38,793 nucleotides of DNA from PWPR01 sp046542315 (GTDB lineage Bacteria; Bacillota; UBA994; PWPR01), in NCBI GenBank assembly GCA_046542315.1, contig JBKHBO010000010.1, positions 1 through 38,793 of the forward strand. Reading direction: 5' to 3'. This document shows, piece by piece, positions 17,654 to 24,855 of the stretch. The notes beneath the pieces are model-generated. The model was not told the DNA's origin. It worked only from the letters and a program-made list of their open reading frames with translations, and did no database searches. The translations under genes were made by a program, and so were the position numbers. The stretch's first letter is position 1; each line of letters begins with the position of its first letter.

Positions 17654-18334
17654 GTGGAACATCTTATTGAAAAACTAATTTTGGAAAATACCAAAGGACT
17701 AACTATAATTAAAAATAATACTTTTAATTTATTTGGTGTAAATCTTGGTGTTTTAGTTATATCTTTTGGTGAAAGTGTAAATATTATTGTTTCAAACGAA
17801 CATCATGACATAATTAAAGATTTAGTTTCTACAATGGAAAATGAAGATATCTTTGAATCACCCTTTATATCCTTATTAGATAGTATAGTAAGCAAAGATA
17901 ATTTGCTATTATCTGGGCCATATATTCTTTTTAAATCAAAAAAGTTAGCTTGTTTGTCTAAGCAACATAATTATTTAATTAAAAAGGTGGTAAATGATAA
18001 AGAGTATCTAAAAAAATATTCCGAGTTTAACAATGCTGTTAATTTAAACTATAATAAGGAATTCATTCTTTATCTACTACTAGATAATAACAAAGTTATA
18101 GCAATTACAAGTGCAAATAAAGAAGAAAATAATATCTACTCTTTAGGCATAGAAGTAAAAAAGGATTATCGGAATCAAGGTATAGGCACTTATTTACTCA
18201 AATATACTGCCAATGATCTTATAAATAGCAATATAAACGGGTACTATTTAGTAAAAGTATCAAATATTAACTCGATAAAGTTGGCAATTTCAGCAGGTTT
18301 AGATTTAGTTGGGTCTATGATGTTCACTGTATAG
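17654..18334 (+). CDS. GNAT-family N-acetyltransferase
   Basis: Likely acetyl-CoA-dependent acetyltransferase. The C-terminal third carries the GNAT core: a strand SLGIEVKKDYRNQGIGTYLL containing the acetyl-CoA pyrophosphate loop R-N-Q-G-I-G (about residues 176-181), then NINSIKLAISAGL, the usual motif B region. The N-terminal 130 residues are poorly conserved and contain no recognised domain. The GTG start has only a weak ribosome-binding site (TTGGG), so translation may begin slightly downstream. The stop codon directly abuts the stop codon of threonine synthase on the other strand with no base between. The acceptor substrate is unknown. Confidence 0.75.
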   Translation: MEHLIEKLILENTKGLTIIKNNTFNLFGVNLGVLVISFGESVNIIVSNEHHDIIKDLVSTMENEDIFESPFISLLDSIVSKDNLLLSGPYILFKSKKLACLSKQHNYLIKKVVNDKEYLKKYSEFNNAVNLNYNKEFILYLLLDNNKVIAITSANKEENNIYSLGIEVKKDYRNQGIGTYLLKYTANDLINSNINGYYLVKVSNINSIKLAISAGLDLVGSMMFTV

Positions 18335-19531
18335 TTAAAGGCTAGTTTCTAATTCTTCTAGGTTAATAAAGCTAGATTCAAGCTGGTGATAATCAAATGC
18401 TTTAGTATCTTTCAATCCGCCTCCGGTAGCAATTAAGACTACTGTTTGGTTATCTTTAATATCACCCTGGCTTTTTAGCTTGTATAAAGCAGCAAGAGGG
18501 ACAGCACCAGCAGGTTGTGTAAATATACCGCAGTGAGCTAGTTCCAGGTGAGCTTTTTTAATTTGCTCATTTGAAACTGTTAGTGCTATTCCATCATACC
18601 TATTAAGTAGTCTTAAAACCTCATTTCCACTTGGCGGATTAGGATTGCCTATTGCAGGTGAGATAGTATCAGTTTTTCCAAAGTGAGTTATAGTTTTGCT
18701 TCCATTTAGAAAAGCAGTTGCAATCGGAGCTGCACCAGCAGACTGAGCACATATGAAGGTTGGCAACTTATCAATAAGATTGGCAGAGAAAAATTCTACA
18801 AAGCCTTTAACAATGCCTCTAAAATTACCGCCTGCACTAGTAGGGATAATAACAAAATCAGGTATATCAAAGTCAAGTTGTTCGCAAATTTCATAAGCTA
18901 TGCTTTTTGATCCTTCAACTCTCATTGGCACATCAGAATTAATAAAAGCTATATTTTTCTTTTTCCCTATCTCAAGGCTTTTATCATATAGTTTTGCATA
19001 ATCACCTTTAACTTGTAATACCTTTGGCCCATAAATAGCAATTGGATTTAACTTCTCTTTAGCCATATCTTCTTTAACTAAAATAGTAGTCTCTAAGCCA
19101 GTTTTTGCCCCATAAGCAGCTACACTCGCTGCCATATTGCCTGTTGAAACTGTGCCGAGCTTGTCAAATCCTGAATTAATAGCATGAATTACTCCTATGG
19201 CACTACCCCTATCTTTAAAAGACCATGTTGGATTTTGGGTTTCATTCTTAACCCAGACCTCTTTTAAATTTAAGTCGTTCATTAATTGGTTAATACTTAC
19301 TAATGGCGTAAAGCCTTCTCCCAAACTAGTATTAAAATCATTATCTATATATGGATAAAAATCCTTATATCTAGACCAAAACGGCTCCCCAAGCTGATAT
19401 TTTTTGTTGATGCTACCTTCCCTAATATATTCTACGTTTAAAGGTTCATTACAAATTGAGCACCGGGGGTAACTTTCACTTAATTTTGTGGTATGATTAC
19501 AGTTAGAACAAACATATTTTATATCATTCAT
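18335..19531 (-). CDS. thrC: Threonine synthase with N-terminal zinc ribbon
   Basis: PLP-dependent enzyme converting O-phosphohomoserine to threonine. From the chosen start, a zinc-ribbon motif is formed by C8, C11, C24 and C27, followed by the tryptophan-synthase-beta fold: PLP lysine K106 in PTWSFKDRG, the phosphate-binding SAGGNFRG loop, and IATGGGLKD near the C-terminus. Length (398 residues) matches the zinc-ribbon class of threonine synthases common in Clostridia and archaea. I chose ATG 19531 because GAGGTGA lies at ideal distance; a GTG three codons earlier lies within that site. No homoserine kinase or dehydrogenase is adjacent, so it is an isolated pathway gene. A threonine synthase-like paralogue with another function cannot be excluded. 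Confidence 0.9.
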   Translation of the reverse strand: MNDIKYVCSNCNHTTKLSESYPRCSICNEPLNVEYIREGSINKKYQLGEPFWSRYKDFYPYIDNDFNTSLGEGFTPLVSINQLMNDLNLKEVWVKNETQNPTWSFKDRGSAIGVIHAINSGFDKLGTVSTGNMAASVAAYGAKTGLETTILVKEDMAKEKLNPIAIYGPKVLQVKGDYAKLYDKSLEIGKKKNIAFINSDVPMRVEGSKSIAYEICEQLDFDIPDFVIIPTSAGGNFRGIVKGFVEFFSANLIDKLPTFICAQSAGAAPIATAFLNGSKTITHFGKTDTISPAIGNPNPPSGNEVLRLLNRYDGIALTVSNEQIKKAHLELAHCGIFTQPAGAVPLAALYKLKSQGDIKDNQTVVLIATGGGLKDTKAFDYHQLESSFINLEELETSL

Positions 19532-19615
19532 ATTTATCACCTCATATATAACTACTACATTGAAAGTTAAATTCCTTTATTGGAACTGAAATATTTTTGC
19601 AAAGGGGGTTAGAGA

Positions 19616-20743
19616 GTGCACAATAAAAGGTGGCATAAACATCTAGAGTTAGTACCTGTTATTATAATAAGTTTAATTTTATATAAATATATTGATTCTT
19701 CTGAATTATTTTCAAGAGGATTTGGTTATATAGTATCTCTATTCTCTTACTTTTTATGGGCTACAATATTAGCATACTTTCTAAATCCGTTTGTAAAATG
19801 GATAGAAAGAAGAATCAAAATAAGAAGAATAATTACAATTTTTTTAGTATATACAATTGTGTTCTCATTTATATATCTTTTTTTTAGGGCTTTAACACCA
19901 AGACTTGTTGATAATATTAGTGAGTTAATTGAGAATATCCCAGAATATTATACGATTGCACTAAGCTGGTTAAATGAAACAATTGCACAACTAGAAGTTA
20001 ATGACACCTTAGGTATAATCCCAGCCATACAAAATGCTGTTGGAGATTTAACCCAAGCAACCTCTATGGCACTAAACCAAATTTTAAATAGTTTGCTCGA
20101 TGGAGTAGCACGTGGAACTAGCTTTTTAACAACATTTGTATTTTCAGTTGTAATTGCAGCTTATATGCTTTATGACAAAGAAATAATTTCTCAAACAAGC
20201 AAAAGAATAGTTCGAGCATTTACATTAAATGAGCAATCTGCACAAAACATTTTCAATTTTGCTGAAGAAGTAGATGATGTTTTTTCAAGATATCTTAATG
20301 GTAGAGTCATAGACTCAACTATAATTGGGCTTCTTTGCTATATTTTGATGATAATTTTTAGTATTCCTTATGCCGCTGTCTTAAGCTTTACAGTTGGAGT
20401 GACAAATTTAATACCTTATTTTGGTCCCTTTATTGGGATGATACCAGTTTTTATTATTTCACTATTTTCTGGAATATGGGTTGCTATAACTGGGCTGGTT
20501 TTAGTTTTTGCGCTTCAGCAATTTGATGGATTTTATTTAGGACCACTCATTATGGGTGGCAAAGTTGGATTGAGACCTCTATGGATTATTTTAGCTATTT
20601 CTGTTGGGGGAAAACTTTATGGAGTAGTAGGGATGTTTTTAGGAGTTCCAATAATGGCGGTCCTAAAAAGGTTATTAGATGCGTATATAGATAGTAGATT
20701 AGAAAACAAGACAGCAATGATTACAACAGATCTGGAGGATTGA
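19616..20743 (+). CDS. AI-2E family transporter (PerM-like)
   Basis: Polytopic membrane protein of the AI-2E/PerM family, with about eight membrane segments, a long periplasm-like loop in the first half (residues about 95-150) and the conserved NLIPYFGPFIGMIPVF region (about 263-278) followed by PLIMGGKVGLRPLWII and a C-terminal GMFLGVPIMAVLKRLL helix. Members include autoinducer exporters and sodium/proton antiporters, so substrate is open. GTG start with AAAGGGGG seven bases upstream. It shares one base with the next gene, the secreted glucosaminidase (a TGATG junction), so they form an operon. Confidence 0.9.
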   Translation: MHNKRWHKHLELVPVIIISLILYKYIDSSELFSRGFGYIVSLFSYFLWATILAYFLNPFVKWIERRIKIRRIITIFLVYTIVFSFIYLFFRALTPRLVDNISELIENIPEYYTIALSWLNETIAQLEVNDTLGIIPAIQNAVGDLTQATSMALNQILNSLLDGVARGTSFLTTFVFSVVIAAYMLYDKEIISQTSKRIVRAFTLNEQSAQNIFNFAEEVDDVFSRYLNGRVIDSTIIGLLCYILMIIFSIPYAAVLSFTVGVTNLIPYFGPFIGMIPVFIISLFSGIWVAITGLVLVFALQQFDGFYLGPLIMGGKVGLRPLWIILAISVGGKLYGVVGMFLGVPIMAVLKRLLDAYIDSRLENKTAMITTDLED

Positions 20744-20745
20744 TG

Positions 20746-21762
20746 ATGAAAAAAATAATAGCCTTTATATTTATAATATTCTTAGCTTTTGAAATAGGTA
20801 ATGCAAAAGCTCACAACAGTGGGTACAAACTATATCTGGATGATGAATTAGTTGACTTTGAACAAGCAGTTGTAATAACAAACGGGAGAATGTATGCTCC
20901 AGCAAGACAAATTGCAGAAGCGCTGGGAGCACAAGTAGCTTGGAAAAAAGATTTATCAGCAATGGCTATGTTTGTAGGTAGAGAAGAGTGGCTTTTCTTT
21001 ACAAGAGAAACACTAACTTATAGAAATGGTAGAAAGTATAGTAGTGAAGTAAAAGCAGAAATTGTAGATAATAAATCGATGCTGCCAGTTAGGTTTTTAG
21101 GAGAGTTGTTTGAAATGGATGTCAAGTATGATCCTGAAACTAAAAGTACATATTTAACTAGTGCAGATAAAATGGAGCAAGCTCTTATGTCGACTAATAT
21201 TTTAGGTAAATCGATTGCAACAGCTGAGCAAATGGCTAACTATTTGTTAAGTAGAAATCCAAATCCAAACATATCAATTTCAGCACTAGAATTAGCTAAG
21301 ATTTACTTAGAAGAGGGGGAAGCTGAGGGAATTAGAGGAGATTTTGCTTTTGCTCAAAGTTTACATGAAACTGGAAATTTTAAGTTTGGTGGAGATGTTT
21401 CACCAGAACAAAATAATTTTTGTGGCTTAGGAGCGACTGGAGGAGTACCGGGAAATTACTTTGAATCTCCTAGAATTGGAGTTAGAGCTCAGATTCAACA
21501 CCTGAAAGCATATGCTTGTAAAGATAATCTAAACAATGAAAGAGTAGATCCCAGATGGTTTGCAAGTAGTTCCCGACTAAGAGGAAGTGCACCAAGATTA
21601 GAATTTTTAGCAGCAGCACTTAACCCAACTAAGCAGGGATGGGCTTACCCAGGATATTATCCAGCTCTTCATAAAAGTGTAGAAGAAGCTTTTGCAGCGG
21701 GGGAAACATATGGTCAGAAAATACACAGTATATTTCTAAAAATTGTAAATGTTGACAGTTAA
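20746..21762 (+). CDS. Secreted glucosaminidase with copper-amine-oxidase-like domain
   Basis: Predicted exported wall hydrolase. It has a signal peptide (KKIIAFIFIIFLAFEIGNAKA), then a copper amine oxidase N-terminal-like domain (about 25-140; YAPARQIAEALGAQVAWKK and MLPVRFLGELFEMDVKYD repeats), a module frequent in secreted clostridial proteins and not an oxidase. A glucosaminidase domain follows (about 155-335) with catalytic glutamate about E208 in SLHETGNF and the NNFCGLGATG loop. It should cleave the N-acetylglucosaminyl bond in peptidoglycan. ATG 20746 is preferred because GGAGG is seven bases upstream; ATG 20743 is possible. Translationally coupled to the AI-2E family gene. Confidence 0.88.
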   Translation: MKKIIAFIFIIFLAFEIGNAKAHNSGYKLYLDDELVDFEQAVVITNGRMYAPARQIAEALGAQVAWKKDLSAMAMFVGREEWLFFTRETLTYRNGRKYSSEVKAEIVDNKSMLPVRFLGELFEMDVKYDPETKSTYLTSADKMEQALMSTNILGKSIATAEQMANYLLSRNPNPNISISALELAKIYLEEGEAEGIRGDFAFAQSLHETGNFKFGGDVSPEQNNFCGLGATGGVPGNYFESPRIGVRAQIQHLKAYACKDNLNNERVDPRWFASSSRLRGSAPRLEFLAAALNPTKQGWAYPGYYPALHKSVEEAFAAGETYGQKIHSIFLKIVNVDS

Positions 21763-21796
21763 TTTAGTTTAAATTTTTTATTTTACTTAAGTTGTG

Positions 21797-21825
21797 TTGT
21801 TTATTGTATTTTAATGTAATATAAT
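21797..21825 (+). promoter_or_regulatory. Probable promoter of the small secreted protein gene
   Basis: TTGTTT (21797-21802) and a perfect TATAAT (21820-21825) are 17 bases apart, about 36 bases before the start codon. The -35 box matches consensus at only three of six positions. Confidence 0.45.
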
Positions 21826-21861
21826 TGTCTCAAAGAGCAGAAACAAGGAGGTGCATACTAG

Positions 21862-22254
21862 TTGAAGAATTTATCAAAGATACTAGTTTTAGTCTTAGTG
21901 TTATCATTATTTACCAATGTAGCGTTAGCTGAGGTTGAAGTTAATGACAGTCATGTAGAGTTAGTTGAAAGATTGGTGGAGCAAACCAATAGTTCAATAC
22001 AACAAGATATTTTACGTACACAGGAAAATGCTGATAGAATTGTAGATCTGTTTGGCGAGTATGGTGAGAGTTATATCGGTGATCGAATAATTGAAGCAAT
22101 GGCAGAAGCCTTGGTGAAACTTACTGATGCTAAGGCAAATGCGGTTATACACGTTGCAGAACAATTAGGAGTAGAAGTTTATTGTGAGCACGTTCCGGTG
22201 AGCATTGGAGGATATGAAGTAATGGTTGATCCACTTTATGTAATTGCGGATTAG
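21862..22254 (+). CDS. Small secreted protein of unknown function
   Basis: 130-residue product with a clear signal peptide (basic start, hydrophobic run, cleavage probably after ALA near residue 23). The mature part is helical and acidic (residues about 27-95), ending in a short beta-like tail with GGYEVMVDPLYVIAD. There is one cysteine, no lipobox and no recognised domain. Start is TTG, supported by a strong AAGGAGGTG ten bases upstream; no ATG is available in frame. It is flanked by its own probable promoter and a strong terminator, so it is a single-gene unit. Family unknown to me. Confidence 0.75.
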   Translation: MKNLSKILVLVLVLSLFTNVALAEVEVNDSHVELVERLVEQTNSSIQQDILRTQENADRIVDLFGEYGESYIGDRIIEAMAEALVKLTDAKANAVIHVAEQLGVEVYCEHVPVSIGGYEVMVDPLYVIAD

Positions 22255-22266
22255 TAACAAATTATG

Positions 22267-22296
22267 ATTGGTGCTAAATTAGCACCAATTTTTTTA
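22267..22296 (+). terminator. Intrinsic terminator after the small secreted protein gene
   Basis: Nine-bp stem ATTGGTGCT / AGCACCAAT with a five-base loop, followed by seven T residues. Confidence 0.92.
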
Positions 22297-22306
22297 TTTA
22301 AAATTA

Positions 22307-22328
22307 TTTTAAATTTTCAAATTTAAAA
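22307..22328. repeat. AT-only inverted repeat before the HD-GYP gene
   Basis: TTTTAAATTT and AAATTTAAAA are perfect inverted copies separated by TC, about 15 bases upstream of a TATAAT (22344-22349). It may be an operator, an UP-element-like tract or simply AT-rich composition; the low complexity makes chance likely. Confidence 0.4.
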
Positions 22329-22396
22329 TATAGTTATTTCTGTTATAATAATATTAGTTTAGTATTATAAAGAGCTATTAGGAGAGTGTGATTTTA

Positions 22397-23326
22397 ATGA
22401 GTGGGTTTTATGTAGAAAAAAAAGGAACCTCTTTAGAACAAGTATCACAGAATTCAGCAACTCTTGATTTATTAGCAAGAGGTGACGGCGCTGAAGTATT
22501 ACTACAAGAAATAGATGCTGATAAAGTTATCCAGATTGCATCACCTGAGCGGAAGAGTGTTTTAGAATTCTTTTATATTCTTGAAGGGCGAATCATTTGG
22601 ATGAAAGAAGATGGAAGCCATGAAGAATTAACTTCAGGAGATTACTTTTATACGAATTACTTTAGGGGAAAGGAACATCTTAAAACATCTACTAAAACGA
22701 AAATATTATATGTTTCTACAGAGCCTATTTTTCATCACCTATCAGATGTTATTAAAGGTTTAATGAAAATGATAAAGCAAGTTGAAGATAAGGATTATTA
22801 TACCCACAGTCATGGTAACAGAGTACAGGATTATGCTACCAAAATTGCTGAAAAATTAGGTATTACTGGAGATCAGTTTGAAAGATTAATGTATGCAGCA
22901 CTTTTTCACGATATAGGGAAGATAAAATTATCAGATAAAATAGTTAGTGGTCATGAAAAGCCTACTGCAGAAGAGTGGAGACAAATTCATATGCATCCTA
23001 TCTATGGTAAAGAAATTGTAGAAAGATCACTTTTAAGAAATATTGGTGAAATTATTGCACAACATCATGAGAGACTAGATGGCAGCGGATACCCTAATGG
23101 CATTAAAGGTGATGACATATCACTTGAAGCTAGGATTATATCAGTTATTGACGCGTTCGATGCCATGACTACTGATAGGTCATATAGTAAAGCTAAAACA
23201 ATAAATGAAGCAGTAGATGAAATAGTAAAGGAAGCTGGAGATAAATTTGATGATAAAATTGTCAAACTCTTCATTGAGGTATTAACTGAAGAGGGACTAT
23301 ATAAAAGTAGTTTTAGAAAGGAATAA
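22397..23326 (+). CDS. Cupin-linked HD-GYP domain protein (likely c-di-GMP phosphodiesterase)
   Basis: Cytoplasmic protein with a beta-barrel cupin-like sensor (about residues 35-110; FFYILEGRIIWMKEDGS and LTSGDYFY) fused to an HD-GYP domain (about 125-300). All signature residues of active c-di-GMP phosphodiesterases are seen: HSHGNR, the LFHDIGK metal motif, IHMHPIYG, AQHHERLDGSGYPNG and DAFDAMTTDRSY. The length is about 310 residues. I prefer ATG 22397, for which GAGTGTGAT can serve as ribosome-binding site; a GTG at 22388 is too close to AGGAG. No membrane segment is present. Only one base separates its stop from the thymidylate kinase start. The cupin ligand is unknown. Confidence 0.87.
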   Translation: MSGFYVEKKGTSLEQVSQNSATLDLLARGDGAEVLLQEIDADKVIQIASPERKSVLEFFYILEGRIIWMKEDGSHEELTSGDYFYTNYFRGKEHLKTSTKTKILYVSTEPIFHHLSDVIKGLMKMIKQVEDKDYYTHSHGNRVQDYATKIAEKLGITGDQFERLMYAALFHDIGKIKLSDKIVSGHEKPTAEEWRQIHMHPIYGKEIVERSLLRNIGEIIAQHHERLDGSGYPNGIKGDDISLEARIISVIDAFDAMTTDRSYSKAKTINEAVDEIVKEAGDKFDDKIVKLFIEVLTEEGLYKSSFRKE

Positions 23327-23327
23327 A

Positions 23328-23990
23328 ATGAGTCAAGGAAAGTTAATTGTTATAGAGTCAGGTACAGACGCAAGTGGGAAAGCTACACAAAGTCAATTGT
23401 TATTGGCTAAGCTTGAGAATGCTAATATAAAGGTTAGAAAGATAGAGTTTCCTAACTATGAGAGTAAAGCTTCTTATCCAGTTCAAATGTATTTAAGAGG
23501 TGAATTTGGCTCTAACCCAGACGATATTAATGCTTTTGCAGCTTCCACGTTTTTTGCTATTGATAGATACGCATCATATATTCAAGAATGGAAAGAGTTT
23601 TATCAAAGTGGGGGAGTTGTGATTGCAGATAGATATACTACTTCAAACATGGTGCATCAAGGATCCAAAATTCATGATAAAAAAGAAAGAATAGAATATT
23701 TAGAATGGCTAGCTGATTTAGAGTATAAGAAAATTGGTCTGCCTGAACCTGACTTGGTAGTTTTTTTAAATGTAGATCCAAAAGTTGCATTAAATCTGAT
23801 GGATAAGAGAAATAGAAACAAGGATATACATGAAACTAATAAAGAACATCTTTTATCTTCATATAAAACAGCTTGTGAAATTGCAATAGAACAAAAATGG
23901 ACTTGGATAGATTGCATAGAACATGGAAGAATGCGTAGTATAGAAGATATTAGTGATGATATATTTACTCATGTAAAAACAGTTTTATAA
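23328..23990 (+). CDS. tmk: Thymidylate kinase
   Basis: Phosphorylates dTMP to dTDP. The P-loop is ESGTDASGKATQS (residues about 8-20), the clostridial variant with GTDxSGKATQ in place of GxDGxGKTT. The DRYTTSNMVHQ motif (DR[Y/H] plus TSN) at about 99-109 binds the base, VVFLNVDP follows, and the lid is RNRNKDIHETNKEHL. Length 220 residues is typical. The ribosome-binding site AAAGGA lies at the end of the HD-GYP gene, so translation is coupled to it. A second, canonical tmk elsewhere in the genome is possible, in which case this could act on another deoxynucleotide. Confidence 0.88.
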   Translation: MSQGKLIVIESGTDASGKATQSQLLLAKLENANIKVRKIEFPNYESKASYPVQMYLRGEFGSNPDDINAFAASTFFAIDRYASYIQEWKEFYQSGGVVIADRYTTSNMVHQGSKIHDKKERIEYLEWLADLEYKKIGLPEPDLVVFLNVDPKVALNLMDKRNRNKDIHETNKEHLLSSYKTACEIAIEQKWTWIDCIEHGRMRSIEDISDDIFTHVKTVL

Positions 23991-23997
23991 AAAATTT

Positions 23998-24029
23998 ACT
24001 CTGATTGATTCAGGGTTTTTTCTTTTTTT
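23998..24029 (+). terminator. Intrinsic terminator after tmk
   Basis: Seven-bp stem ACTCTGA / TCAGGGT (one G-T pair) with a five-base loop, then a long T-rich tract. Confidence 0.85.
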
Positions 24030-24052
24030 ATATGTTTTTGGTTCTTTTAATC

Positions 24053-24081
24053 TTGACATAAGATAAGTATGAATATATAAT
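24053..24081 (+). promoter_or_regulatory. Consensus sigma-A promoter of the feo operon
   Basis: TTGACA at 24053-24058 and TATAAT at 24076-24081 match consensus at all twelve positions with the ideal 17-base spacer. Transcription should start near 24088, inside the palindromic operator. Such a strong promoter implies that the operon is controlled by repression. Confidence 0.9.
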
Positions 24082-24082
24082 T

Positions 24083-24098
24083 GTTAACCAAGGTTAAC
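24083..24098. promoter_or_regulatory. Palindromic operator 1 (predicted DtxR-family site)
   Basis: GTTAACCAAGGTTAAC: seven-base arms around a central AA. It begins two bases after the -10 box and covers the predicted start point, so a bound repressor would block initiation. The identical 16 bases recur before feoB. The adjacent DtxR-family gene is the obvious candidate to bind it, giving autoregulation. Confidence 0.82.
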
Positions 24099-24121
24099 TT
24101 TAATTAGAGGTGGTGCATAGA

Positions 24122-24517
24122 TTGAGTAAATCAGAATCAACTGAGATGTATTTAGAAACTATATATTTATTAGAAAAGAACCACGGCCATGCTCATGCTG
24201 TTGAGATTGCAGAGAGGTTAAACGTTTCCAAACCCAGTGTTACTAAAGCTATGAACAGTTTAAAAGAAGATGGATTAATTGATAAAGAAGCATATGGAAC
24301 AATCAGTTTAACACATAAAGGAAAAGAGCTTTCAAAAAGAATATATACTAGACATAAATTATTAACTTATTTCTTACACTATTCTTTAGGATTAGCAGTT
24401 GATGAAGCAGAAAAGAACGCGTGTAAAATGGAACATGTAGTAACAGATGAGCTAATTGTAAAAGTAAAGGAATATTTAGATAAAAGAGAAAATGACGAAA
24501 AATTGAAAGGTAATTAA
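24122..24517 (+). CDS. DtxR/MntR-family metal-dependent regulator
   Basis: Metal-activated repressor, most likely iron-responsive from context. The winged-helix N-terminus includes TEMYLETIY and the recognition helix VSKPSVTKAMNSL. The dimer domain keeps the primary site equivalents of DtxR M10, C102, E105 and H106: M9 and C101, E104, H105 in CKMEHV. H78 is kept in RHKLL, but the DtxR E83 and H98 equivalents of the ancillary site are T and E. No SH3-like third domain is present (131 residues), as in MntR. TTG 24122 is chosen since AGAGGTGG lies eight bases before it; the upstream in-frame GTG codons fall within that site. First gene of the feo operon. Confidence 0.9.
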   Translation: MSKSESTEMYLETIYLLEKNHGHAHAVEIAERLNVSKPSVTKAMNSLKEDGLIDKEAYGTISLTHKGKELSKRIYTRHKLLTYFLHYSLGLAVDEAEKNACKMEHVVTDELIVKVKEYLDKRENDEKLKGN

Positions 24518-24519
24518 AA

Positions 24520-24795
24520 ATGCAAAATATTATGAATTATGATTATTGCTTAGAAGAAGAGGTAGAAAACATTAAACCTATAAATTTAAGAGAAGCAAAA
24601 ATAGATACACAATATATTATAAAAAATATTGATTCTGATGATTTAGAATTGAAAAATTTTCTCTTTACTTTGGGTTGTTATGAAGGTGAAGAGATAACAT
24701 TAATTTCTAAGTTAGCAGGAAATTTTGTAATCAATATTAAAGATGCACGATATAGCATAGATGAAGAGTTAGCTAAAGCTATTTTACTTAAGTAG
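24520..24795 (+). CDS. feoA: FeoA-like protein
   Basis: Small SH3-fold protein accompanying FeoB in ferrous iron uptake. The family pattern is seen as TLGCYEGEEITLISKLAGNFVINIKDARYSIDEELAKAILL, that is the glycine turn, the I-strand pair and the final helix binding position. A 25-residue N-terminal extension precedes the domain. Two bases separate it from the regulator stop, and AAAGGT serves as ribosome-binding site. It lies between the regulator and feoB, its normal genomic partners. Confidence 0.85.
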   Translation: MQNIMNYDYCLEEEVENIKPINLREAKIDTQYIIKNIDSDDLELKNFLFTLGCYEGEEITLISKLAGNFVINIKDARYSIDEELAKAILLK

Positions 24796-24804
24796 CTTTT
24801 TTTT
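24775..24804 (+). terminator. Possible terminator or attenuator between feoA and feoB
   Basis: AAAGCTA (24775-24781) can pair with TAGCTTT (24793-24799) across an 11-base loop, and eight T residues follow. The stem spans the feoA stop codon. The stem is short, so termination may be partial. Confidence 0.5.
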
Positions 24805-24813
24805 AAGAAAAAA

Positions 24814-24829
24814 GTTAACCAAGGTTAAC
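24814..24829. promoter_or_regulatory. Palindromic operator 2 upstream of feoB
   Basis: Exact copy of the 16-base palindrome at 24083, placed 26 bases before the feoB start and just before its AAAGGAGAG ribosome-binding site. No clear -35/-10 pair is seen around it, so it could control an imperfect second promoter or act as a roadblock to transcription from the upstream promoter. Confidence 0.78.
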
Positions 24830-24855
24830 TAATAAAAATTAAAAGGAGAGAGAAA

